Assembly (NCBI GenBank): GCA_012515445.1
Contig: JAAYYI010000041.1
Span: 1-44,387 of the forward strand
DNA: 44,387 bases
Reading direction: 5' to 3'
Source of the DNA: Candidatus Bathyarchaeota archaeon
GTDB taxonomy: Archaea; Thermoproteota; Bathyarchaeia; Bathyarchaeales; Bathycorpusculaceae
Both the position numbers and the translations under genes were made by a program. The first letter of the stretch is position 1. The number at the start of each line of letters is the position of its first letter. Shown here piece after piece: positions 8,349 to 15,721 of this stretch. The notes under the pieces are model-generated. The model saw only the letters and a list, made by a program, of their open reading frames with translations, did no database searches and was not told where the DNA came from.

Positions 8349-9683
8349 TTAGCTGTTGGCGAATTTTTCAGCTTGCTTGGCGGCGGTGCCCGTGTAGTTT
8401 TTGGGGTTTAGTGCGTAGCCAATTTCTTTCTCCGACAGTTTACTGCTGACTGTCTTGTCTTCCATCAATGTTTGTTTGAAGGGTTTCTTCTCAGTGGCGC
8501 TTTTAATGGTGAGTTGGCGGAGTAGTTCGTGGGCTTCCTGTCGGGGTACGCCTTTCTTAACCAGTGTGATCATGACGGATTCCGACATTGATCTGCCCTC
8601 GGTGATGGATAAGTTGGCGAGCATGCGTTGGCTGTCGACACGGAGGTTCGAGACGATGTTAACTGTTAAGCTGAGTATGTAGTCAAGTAGAATGCTTGAC
8701 TCGGGCAACACGAAGCGCTCAGTTGAGGATTGAGTTAAGTCACGCTCGTGCCATGTGACCATGTCTTCAAGCGCGGGGATTTCGAGGCTGCGGACGATGC
8801 GGGCTAATCCGGCGACGCGTTCGCATGTCTCCGGGTTCTGCTTGTGAGGCATAGTGCTGCTGCCAACCTGCTTCTTTGCCTCGAACGATTCGAAGACCTC
8901 AGCGATTTCGGGGCGCTGTAACTCTCGGATTTCGGCTGTAAAGTTCTCCAGTGAAGTGGCTATCATTGCGTAGATGGCGATGAGTTCGGCATAGCGGTCG
9001 CGCTGCACGATCTGCGTTGAGATTTCAGCTGCGTGGATACCAAGCTGCTTCATCACGAGTGCTTGGATTTTTTCAGCGTGCTCGCCGATGCCGGCTTGGG
9101 TGCCGACGGCGCCGCTGATTTTGCCTGCGACAACGCGTTTCTTGCATTCTTCAAAGCGTTGGAGGTGGCGATTGACTTCATAGCCCCAGACCGCAAACTT
9201 GAAGCCCAGTGTGATGGGCAATGCGTGTTGGCCGTGAGTTCTGCCAATCATAACTGTATCTTTGTATGTGCCAGCCTGCTTCTGGAGGACAGCTTTGAGT
9301 TCTCCGAGGCGTTTCTCCAGCACGGCGATGGCGTCGTTTAGTTGTAGCGCGTTGGCGGTGTCTACGATATCGTAGCTTGTGACACCGTAGTGTACGTATG
9401 CGCCAGATTCGCCGCATTGCTCAGATAACGCGCGGACCATCGACATGATATCGTGCTTGATCTCTTTCTCGATTGCTTTAACCCGCTCTACCTTAACGTA
9501 TTTGGTGGATGCCATTTCCTTGATTTTGTCGGCGTCCTTCTGGGGGATGTTGCCTACTTCGGCATGCGCCAGCGCCAAGGCTGCTTCCACGTCGAGTAGT
9601 TTCTGCATGCGGGTCTCTTCATCGAAGATTCTGAGCATCTCGGGCGTTCCGTAACGGCCTGTATCTATTGGTAAGATTGGCAA
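8349..9683 (-). CDS. purB: adenylosuccinate lyase
   Basis: Enzyme of 444 residues for two steps of purine synthesis: splitting SAICAR and splitting adenylosuccinate to AMP, each releasing fumarate. The fumarase/aspartase superfamily signature SSTMPHKQNP is at 275-284, TSYDIVDT near 102 and GRTHGQHALP near 147 supply substrate-binding residues. The start is TTG with GAGGA about nine bases upstream. It lies 40 bases after a cation-efflux gene on the same strand and may share its transcript, though the functions are unrelated. No other purine gene is in the window. The call is firm. Confidence 0.95.
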   Translation of the reverse strand: MPILPIDTGRYGTPEMLRIFDEETRMQKLLDVEAALALAHAEVGNIPQKDADKIKEMASTKYVKVERVKAIEKEIKHDIMSMVRALSEQCGESGAYVHYGVTSYDIVDTANALQLNDAIAVLEKRLGELKAVLQKQAGTYKDTVMIGRTHGQHALPITLGFKFAVWGYEVNRHLQRFEECKKRVVAGKISGAVGTQAGIGEHAEKIQALVMKQLGIHAAEISTQIVQRDRYAELIAIYAMIATSLENFTAEIRELQRPEIAEVFESFEAKKQVGSSTMPHKQNPETCERVAGLARIVRSLEIPALEDMVTWHERDLTQSSTERFVLPESSILLDYILSLTVNIVSNLRVDSQRMLANLSITEGRSMSESVMITLVKKGVPRQEAHELLRQLTIKSATEKKPFKQTLMEDKTVSSKLSEKEIGYALNPKNYTGTAAKQAEKFANS

Positions 9684-9723
9684 GGATAAGCTTCCTCAAG
9701 CAGATGGTATCTGCGATTAAAGA

Positions 9724-10662
9724 TTAATGTTTTTTGAATAGGTTGCAGGAAACATCTTGGTTGCAGCCGGCTTCCTCCTGCTCCAGCTGGATTGTGGTGT
9801 GCTCGATGCCGTGTTTCTCGGTCAGAAGCTTGTTTATGTCTTTGAGTATCTGCTTGGTGTCGCCGCCGCTGATGGTTACGTGTGCGGTTAATGAGTACAT
9901 GCCTGAGGTTATTTCCCAGATGTGCAGGTCAGTTATCTCGACGACAGCTGGGACATTTTTCTTTAGTTCTTCGGTGATTACGTCGGTTGTCATGCCTTTA
10001 GGCGCCGTCTCAAGCAGCACGTTGATGGAGTCACGCAGCAGTCCTACTGCCCAGATGAAGATTATGATGGATATGCCGATGCCGAGGATGGGGTCGATGA
10101 TGTACCAGTTGGTTAACGACACGATGACTGCGCCGATTATGATGGCGACTGAGGAAGCGGTGTCGGCGAACATGTGCAGGAATGCGCCTTTGACGTTGAG
10201 GTCATGGTGTGCGCTGCCTCTTAGTAGTATGATGCTTATGCCATTGGCAGCTAATCCCAGCAGTGCAACAAGTAGCATCTCAGTCCCTAACACTGGCTGT
10301 GGATTCAGTAGGCGGATTACGCCTTCATAGAAGATGTATGCGGTTACGCCGAAGAGGAAGATGCTGTTGAACAGTGCAGCTAGGATTTCTGCTCTGTAGA
10401 ACCCGAATGTCCGGTGATGGCACGGTTCTTTTGCAGCGATAACTATAGCTGTGAAGCTAATGATTAACGCGAAAAGGTGAGTAAACATGTGTCCTGCGTC
10501 GCTTCCAAGCGCTAAGCTTCCCGTTAGCACGCTGCCGACGAGTTCAGCAACCATAACGACTGCGGTAACCACCATTGAGAGTACAAGCCTGTTTTTAGCT
10601 ACGTTCTTGTACTCATCTATCTCGGATAGCGATTCATGATGTGGCTTATGGCTATGCGTCAT
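9724..10662 (-). CDS. cation diffusion facilitator family metal efflux transporter
   Basis: Cytoplasmic-membrane protein of 312 residues that exports divalent metal, probably zinc, in exchange for protons. It has six predicted membrane segments between about 28 and 212 and a cytosolic C-terminal domain of ferredoxin-like fold. The transport site reads SDAGHMFTH in segment 2 (HxxxH) and HMFAD in segment 5 (HxxxD). Typical zinc CDFs have HxxxD or DxxxD in segment 2. The N-terminus (THSHKPHHES) and the C-terminus (CNQDVSC) are rich in possible metal ligands. Metal choice cannot be settled from sequence. A 68-residue unknown gene lies 52 bases upstream and purB 40 bases downstream. Confidence 0.92.
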   Translation of the reverse strand: MTHSHKPHHESLSEIDEYKNVAKNRLVLSMVVTAVVMVAELVGSVLTGSLALGSDAGHMFTHLFALIISFTAIVIAAKEPCHHRTFGFYRAEILAALFNSIFLFGVTAYIFYEGVIRLLNPQPVLGTEMLLVALLGLAANGISIILLRGSAHHDLNVKGAFLHMFADTASSVAIIIGAVIVSLTNWYIIDPILGIGISIIIFIWAVGLLRDSINVLLETAPKGMTTDVITEELKKNVPAVVEITDLHIWEITSGMYSLTAHVTISGGDTKQILKDINKLLTEKHGIEHTTIQLEQEEAGCNQDVSCNLFKKH

Positions 10663-10714
10663 CTGATTCTAAGGCAATAGAGGAACTGTCGGCTAATAAG
10701 TTTAAAGCTGCAAT

Positions 10715-10921
10715 TTATTGAATCGATATACCCTCTGTGTCTTCCTTCACCGTTAGATTGAGCTTCTCTGCCGTGTGCCTAATCATTTTCCTGTCAGAAT
10801 CACAGCTTAATCCTTCGATGCGTATCGTGTAACCTACCAACTCGTTAACGTGTTCAAAAGAGATGTGTCTTTCGAAGAGGGTGAGCGCTTTTAAGCAGTT
10901 TAATGCTTGGTAGGTTTCCAT
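10715..10921 (-). CDS. small conserved-looking protein, unknown function
   Basis: A 68-residue acidic-to-neutral soluble protein with no recognised family. Predicted as a helix (1-20), then a strand-rich part (YTIRIEGLSCDSD) and a final helix and strand, an arrangement that could be a small alpha/beta fold. ATG start with GTGA a few bases upstream. It lies just upstream of the cation-efflux gene on the same strand and could be its cotranscribed partner. Support is reading-frame quality and position only. Confidence 0.5.
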   Translation of the reverse strand: METYQALNCLKALTLFERHISFEHVNELVGYTIRIEGLSCDSDRKMIRHTAEKLNLTVKEDTEGISIQ

Positions 10922-11129
10922 CAGCTTTCACGCTACGTTCTGCCATTTTTTGCATTATAGAATAAAAGACTTACCGAGTTTACGCATGAAACGATAACTG
11001 TAGAGCACAAATACGTAATCACAATCAGAATTAGAACCAAACATGGAAATCGGCACCTAGAAAAAAGTTCAGAATGTTAATGTTACAGCGACACCTCTAT
11101 CTCTAATACAGTAACCGGGGCATAAAGAA

Positions 11130-12578
11130 ATGAAAACCACCATCGCAGTGTTAGACAAACACGGAGACAGTGCAGTAACCAAAATGCTAGACGTCCTGCA
11201 ATCATTTGACGTCGGACAAGTTTCGCATTTCGGCTTGATTACGCCTAAAAAGAGCTTCTTCGAAAAGCCACTTGGTATCATAAACAGGCAGGGCCTAGAA
11301 GACTCCACACTTATCGGCTGTATCAGTTCACGAGCTATAGTCTCCAGCAGCTACGACACACTCCAGCTGGATAACGCCGCGTTACTTTTCGAGGGCAGAA
11401 TCTACAATCCCGTACCCAAAGAAGCCCTGACAAAAAACGTAGCTAAGAACCCCCACTGTGAAACCGCACTGCAGACCCTTATCGAGCAATCTGACGGCGA
11501 CTACGCGTTCTTGATGCTAAAACAGGGATGGATAGCTGCAGGACGCGACCCAGTAGGTGTAGCGCCGCTCTATTATGGCGAAAACCGAGATATCGTCGTA
11601 TACGCAACCAACCGCAAAGCACTCTGGCGACTCGGCATAGAAAACCCCCTCTCTTTTCCACCCGGAACCTTAGGATTCGCCGACAAAGAAGGCTTCAAAT
11701 TCAAACCAGTAAAGACCGCCACCTTCACAGCCCCAAAACCCACAACGCTCGATTACGCCGCAGAAACCCTTCAGGCGCTGCTCACGGAATCAGTCAAGCG
11801 CCGAGTGCAGGGCCTAGAAAAAGTTGCGGTGGCGTTCTCAGGCGGCTTGGACAGCAGCGTAATAGCGTATCTTGCCAGCAAGCAGGACGTTAAAGTGGAG
11901 TTACTGCACGTCAGCATGGAGAATGAGGAAGAAACCGAGGTAGCGATCGAGGCTTCTGAGGCTCTTGATTTGCCGATGCAGATACACTTATTCAAAGACT
12001 CCGACGTTGAAGTCGCTGTGCCAAGAGTGGTGGACCTCATCGAGGAAGCTGACCCTGTTAAGGCGGCGATCGGTGTGCCCTTCTATTGGACGGCGCAGAA
12101 GGCGTTTGAAGCCAAGTACAAAGTAATGCTGGCGGGTCAGGGCGCGGATGAACTCTTCGGTGGATACCAACGCTACGTCAACGAGTGCCTTAAAGACGGC
12201 GCCGAAAAAGTTAGGCGCACAATGTTTGACGATGTAGTTAACATTCACGTAAGCAACCTCGAGCGAGATTTGAAGATAACAGGTTTCTTTGATGTTGAGC
12301 TACGGTGCCCGTTTGCAAGTTTTGAAATGGCTGAGTATGCGCTTGGGCTGCCGCTTGAATGCAAACTGGAGCCGAAAGCTGATACGCTGCGTAAGCTTGT
12401 GCTACGTAAAGTCGCGCGGAACATCGGTATGCCCCCGTCGATTGCGGATAAGGCGAAGAAGGCTGTACAGTACTCTACGGGGATCAACGACGCCGTGAAG
12501 CGTGTAGCTAAAGCCCAGGGCAAATCGGTTAACGAGTACGTCGCGGACCTTTTCAGCGCATCCAAGAATATACCTTAA
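11130..12578 (+). CDS. asparagine synthetase-like protein without glutaminase cysteine
   Basis: A 482-residue protein with a class II amidotransferase-like N-terminal domain (about 1-195) and an asparagine-synthase ATP-pyrophosphatase domain (about 205-465). The synthetase half is intact: PP-loop FSGGLDSSVIAYL near 230 and GQGADELFGGY near 335. The N-terminus begins Met-Lys-Thr-Thr, so the catalytic Cys2 required for glutamine hydrolysis is missing, and no Met-Cys-Gly is present in frame upstream. It may use free ammonia, or amidate a different acid. The start ATG is the first of the frame. T-rich sequence directly follows the stop (TTTTTCTTTTTTAA), a likely terminator. Single gene; substrate is open. 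Confidence 0.85.
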   Translation: MKTTIAVLDKHGDSAVTKMLDVLQSFDVGQVSHFGLITPKKSFFEKPLGIINRQGLEDSTLIGCISSRAIVSSSYDTLQLDNAALLFEGRIYNPVPKEALTKNVAKNPHCETALQTLIEQSDGDYAFLMLKQGWIAAGRDPVGVAPLYYGENRDIVVYATNRKALWRLGIENPLSFPPGTLGFADKEGFKFKPVKTATFTAPKPTTLDYAAETLQALLTESVKRRVQGLEKVAVAFSGGLDSSVIAYLASKQDVKVELLHVSMENEEETEVAIEASEALDLPMQIHLFKDSDVEVAVPRVVDLIEEADPVKAAIGVPFYWTAQKAFEAKYKVMLAGQGADELFGGYQRYVNECLKDGAEKVRRTMFDDVVNIHVSNLERDLKITGFFDVELRCPFASFEMAEYALGLPLECKLEPKADTLRKLVLRKVARNIGMPPSIADKAKKAVQYSTGINDAVKRVAKAQGKSVNEYVADLFSASKNIP

Positions 12579-12836
12579 TTTTCAAGCGGCACATTTTTCT
12601 TTTTTAATACTGAAACACTGGCAAACTCCCTTTAGCCCCTTACATAAGGGAGGGGTAGGTCACTCTGAGACGGGTAGGTCCAGCCTTTTTATGTTTCAAG
12701 CAGAAGTTCAACCTACTATTGCTGCTTTAAATAAGGGGGATCTAGAAAAAATCGCGGCTTAGAGCAATCAACCCTGCAATCGGCAGCTAAGCGCTTATTT
12801 ACCCCATTATGCTTTAGACTCAGTAGTGATTATTTT
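12579..12836. other. non-coding region upstream of rubrerythrin with repeated elements
   Basis: The 258 bases hold a T-rich run after the previous gene, an inverted repeat CCCTTA-CA-TAAGGG at 12637-12650, and two direct copies of GGGTAGGTC at 12653-12661 and 12672-12680, 19 bases apart. These may be regulator sites for the rubrerythrin gene. A TTATTTA stretch at 12795-12801 is a possible TATA box, and GTGAT at seven bases before the ATG is a weak ribosome site. A 23-codon frame from the ATG near 12689 exists but has no ribosome site and is not called. Confidence 0.4.
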
Positions 12837-13340
12837 ATGGCTAAATCTGAGGAAAATCTAAAAGCCGCCTTCGCAGGCGAATCCCAAGCAAACAGAACTT
12901 ATCTTGCATTCGCTAAAGCAGCAGAAAAAGAAGGCTTCGTCCAAGTCGCAAAACTCTTCCGTGCAGCAGCAGAAGCAGAAACCGTTCACGCACTCGCCCA
13001 CCTACGAGTACTCGGCAAAGTTAAATCCACAGCCGAGAACCTAAACGAGGCAGTCAACGGCGAAACCTACGAATTCACAAAAATGTACCCGGAATTCATC
13101 GAAACCGCCAAAGCAGAAGGCAACAAAGCAGCCCTAGTAAGCTTCGACTACGCAAACAAAGTCGAGCAGGTACACGCTGACCTCTATAAGAAAGCAGCAG
13201 AAAGCGTAAACGCCAAATCTGACCTGCCAGCAGCCGACATCTATGTGTGCCCAGTCTGCGGCGACACTTTCATGGGCGAAGTACCGGACCGTTGCCCAGT
13301 TTGCGGTGCTCCGAAGGCTTCATTTAAGAAAATCGAGTAG
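12837..13340 (+). CDS. rbr: rubrerythrin
   Basis: A 167-residue peroxide-scavenging protein of anaerobes that reduces hydrogen peroxide with electrons from rubredoxin or ferredoxin. The ferritin-like diiron domain (about 1-130) shows paired Glu-x-x-His motifs (AFAGESQANRTY near 10 and AEAETVHALAHL near 47). A rubredoxin-type domain closes the protein with Cys-Pro-Val-Cys at about 138-141 and Cys-Pro-Val-Cys near 153-156. Length is normal. It sits opposite a flavodiiron protein and near a disulfide oxidoreductase, so the region forms an oxidative-stress neighbourhood. Repeats upstream may regulate it. Confidence 0.95.
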   Translation: MAKSEENLKAAFAGESQANRTYLAFAKAAEKEGFVQVAKLFRAAAEAETVHALAHLRVLGKVKSTAENLNEAVNGETYEFTKMYPEFIETAKAEGNKAALVSFDYANKVEQVHADLYKKAAESVNAKSDLPAADIYVCPVCGDTFMGEVPDRCPVCGAPKASFKKIE

Positions 13341-13415
13341 GCATTTTTAGCCTAAACAAAAATTTTTTCTCTTTTACAATCGTCGGCTTAAGCTCTAAAC
13401 AAAAAAGGAAAAAGG
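13341..13415. terminator. shared T/A-rich terminator region between convergent genes
   Basis: Between convergent rubrerythrin and flavodiiron genes. On the plus strand AAAATTTTTTCTCTTTT follows the rubrerythrin stop; on the minus strand CCTTTTTCCTTTTTTG follows the flavodiiron stop. Poly-T runs of this kind end archaeal transcripts without a hairpin. Confidence 0.55.
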
Positions 13416-14606
13416 TTAGGCTTTGATTTTCTGGCCAATCATCTGGCCCCACTCAAAGCACTTCTTAAGCTCCTCAGCAGTCGGAACCCACTTCAATTCA
13501 AGCCCCGGCTCCTGCGCTTCCAAACCGAAGTCCTTGGACATCTTTATCATGTTACGCACAGCTCCTCCGCCCCAGCCGTAGCTACCGAAGAAGTACCATG
13601 CCTTGCCCTTTGGTTTAAGTCCGCCTTCATAGGTGAGGAATGAACCCAGCGAGGGGAACATGCCGTTGTTAAGCGTAGGCGAACCAACCACAACCGCTTT
13701 AGCATCCACGATTTCGGTGACGATGTCGGTGTTGTCAGTGCATCTTAGTTTTAGTAGCTTAACTTCGACGCCTTGGCTTGCGATGCCTTCCTCGATTGCA
13801 CGCGCCATCTTATCCGTGCTTCCCCACATCGTGTCGAAAACGACGACCGCTTTATTTTTTATGGTCTTACCTGTACACCAGTCCAAGTAGGCGTTGACGA
13901 TCTTCATTGGGTCCTTGCGCCAGATGATCCCGTGGCTTGGAGCTATGATGTCAATCGGCAGCTTCATTGCGACGACTTCCTGTATTTTCTTAACAATCAG
14001 TGGCGTAAAAGGCATCAGAATGTTCGCATAGTATGTGACTGCTTCCTCCATGAGTACATTCTGGTCAACTTCGTCGTCGAATCTGGCGCTGCTTGCAAGG
14101 TGCTGCCCGAACGCGTCGTTTGGTAGCAGAATCTTGTCCTCGATTATGTAGGTGAACATACTGTCAGGCCAGTGAAGCATCGGTGCTTCAAGGAAAGTCA
14201 AGGTTTTCTTTCCCAACTCAATTTTGTCGCCTGACTTTACGATTTCCACGCGTTCGAATTCTGCTCCGAAGTGCTTGATTAGTTCCTCTTTACCTCTTGC
14301 TGTTGAGTAAATCTTGGCTTGTGGCGCCAGTTTAGCGATGATTGGGAGACTGCTTGAGTGATCCATCTCCACATGGTTAACGATTATGTAGTCGATTTTC
14401 TCAAGTGGTGTATGCTCTTTAATGTGCTCGACAAGCTCGTTAGCAAACGGCGCTTTCACCGTATCGACTAATGCGGTTTTTTGGTCCTGAATTAAATAGG
14501 CGTTGTAGGTGCTTCCCCTATAGGTTATGTAGCCGTGGAAGTCGCGGATGTTCCAGTCTACTACTCCAACCCAGTTTACTCCATCTTTCAGTGTGACTTT
14601 TGTCAT
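13416..14606 (-). CDS. fprA: flavodiiron protein (F420H2 or rubredoxin-linked oxidase)
   Basis: About 396 residues. Reduces O2 to water (or NO to N2O) at a diiron centre, protecting anaerobes. The metallo-beta-lactamase-like domain has HVEMDH near residue 80, His-Trp-Pro-Asp near 145 and SHG near 225; the C-terminal flavodoxin domain starts at about 250 (VFDTMWGSTDKMA) and binds FMN. Electron donor cannot be told: in methanogens FprA uses F420H2, in others rubredoxin. The start is placed at the ATG of MTKVTLKD because GGAG precedes it by nine bases; that GGAG lies inside a longer frame beginning with TTG five codons upstream. Divergent from the disulfide oxidoreductase gene. Confidence 0.93.
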   Translation of the reverse strand: MTKVTLKDGVNWVGVVDWNIRDFHGYITYRGSTYNAYLIQDQKTALVDTVKAPFANELVEHIKEHTPLEKIDYIIVNHVEMDHSSSLPIIAKLAPQAKIYSTARGKEELIKHFGAEFERVEIVKSGDKIELGKKTLTFLEAPMLHWPDSMFTYIIEDKILLPNDAFGQHLASSARFDDEVDQNVLMEEAVTYYANILMPFTPLIVKKIQEVVAMKLPIDIIAPSHGIIWRKDPMKIVNAYLDWCTGKTIKNKAVVVFDTMWGSTDKMARAIEEGIASQGVEVKLLKLRCTDNTDIVTEIVDAKAVVVGSPTLNNGMFPSLGSFLTYEGGLKPKGKAWYFFGSYGWGGGAVRNMIKMSKDFGLEAQEPGLELKWVPTAEELKKCFEWGQMIGQKIKA

Positions 14607-14760
14607 TTTTGACGTCTCCAAAATGTAACTTACCTAAAACGTCAGCCGTCAGCACCTAATATCTGTTTTGTTCACAAGCGCTTGGCTGGTTTAAACTCTA
14701 TATGCAAGAGAAAACAACATTTCCTTAGCCAAACAGCATAGTTTTGTGGAGGAGAAAATT

Positions 14761-15405
14761 TTGAGCTTACTACCTGAGGATAAAAAGGAGCTTTTACGCA
14801 AAGATTTTGATGAAAAACTGGTTGACCCAGTAAAGGTCGTTATGTTCACCCAAGAAGTCGAATGCCAATACTGTAGCCAAACTCGCAAATTGACGGAGGA
14901 AATAGGCACCATAATCCCAAAAGTAACAACAGAAGTCTACGATTTCATGGCCGACACCACGAAAGTCAAGGAACTCGGCATCGAACGCATTCCCGCCATC
15001 GCAGTCATCGGCAAAAAAGACTACGGCGTACGCATCTATGGCATCCCATACGGCTACGAACTGCAGACTCTAATCGAAGCCATAATCAACGTCTCCAAAG
15101 GCAAAACAGACCTCTCAGAGAAAACCAAGACCGTTCTAAAAGACGTAAAGTCGCCTGTTCAAATCAAAGTCTTCGTCAGCCTAACCTGCCCACATTGCCC
15201 TAGCGCAGCCGCTATAGCGCATAAACTCGCCATCGAATACGACCATATACGAGCAGACGTGATTGACACCAGCGAATTCCCAGACGTAGCCCTCAAGTAC
15301 AACGTTATCGGTGTACCAAAAATTGTGATAAACGAAAAAGTTGAATTCATGGGAGAATTCAACGAGGACCTCTTCGCAGAGCATGTGCTTTTAGGCTCAC
15401 TCTAA
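14761..15405 (+). CDS. protein disulfide oxidoreductase with two thioredoxin folds
   Basis: About 214 residues with tandem thioredoxin-like domains, the archaeal PDO/glutaredoxin-like family that keeps cytosolic protein disulfides in order. Both redox motifs are present: Cys-Gln-Tyr-Cys near 35-38 and Cys-Pro-His-Cys near 143-146, with the cis-proline loops ERIPAIA and GVPKIV following each. The start is placed at TTG 14761 because a strong GGAGGAG lies six bases before it; a GTG at 14746 in the same frame would put that site inside the gene. Divergent from the flavodiiron gene. Reductant is likely a thioredoxin reductase encoded elsewhere. Confidence 0.9.
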   Translation: MSLLPEDKKELLRKDFDEKLVDPVKVVMFTQEVECQYCSQTRKLTEEIGTIIPKVTTEVYDFMADTTKVKELGIERIPAIAVIGKKDYGVRIYGIPYGYELQTLIEAIINVSKGKTDLSEKTKTVLKDVKSPVQIKVFVSLTCPHCPSAAAIAHKLAIEYDHIRADVIDTSEFPDVALKYNVIGVPKIVINEKVEFMGEFNEDLFAEHVLLGSL

Positions 15406-15438
15406 AAATGGTTAAACAAAAAGAAGGAAAAAATTGGT

Positions 15439-15684
15439 TTAGTGTTTGTGTCCACAGCTGCAGCCGCAACTGCTGTCGCTTGGTTCGTCTTCGCCTTCTT
15501 CTTTGTGGTGGTGCATTGGGTGTGCTTCGTCTGAGGTTTTTGCGTTTATGTACAGTTCAGGTTCCTCTTCAAAGGCTTTCTTGCAGCCGAGTGCGCAGAA
15601 GTAGTATGTTTTGCCTTTATAGACTGTCTTGATTTTTGCTGTTCTCTCATCTACATCCATGTTGCATACTAAGTCTTTAGCCAT
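15439..15684 (-). CDS. YHS-domain protein with His/Cys-rich tail, probably copper binding
   Basis: An 81-residue protein. Residues 1-46 form a YHS/TRASH-type metal-binding domain with Cys7 in LVCNMDV and Cys30/Cys34 in FCALGCKKAF. The tail has four clustered His (HPMHHHK) and ends in a Cys-Gly-Cys-Ser-Cys-Gly-His motif, extra metal ligands. It lies 37 bases after copA on the same strand, and GGAGGTGA precedes the ATG by nine bases. Likely role: pass copper to, or buffer copper for, the CopA pump. Family knowledge places YHS domains in copper ATPases and chaperones; the partnership here is inferred from position. Confidence 0.88.
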   Translation of the reverse strand: MAKDLVCNMDVDERTAKIKTVYKGKTYYFCALGCKKAFEEEPELYINAKTSDEAHPMHHHKEEGEDEPSDSSCGCSCGHKH

Positions 15685-15721
15685 AAAATGTTCACCTCCA
15701 TACTAGTTAGCATTTGATTAC

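Noticed and set aside
12689-12760. 23-codon frame starting with Met-Phe-Gln-Ala
   Set aside because: No ribosome site, short, and in the middle of a regulatory-looking region.
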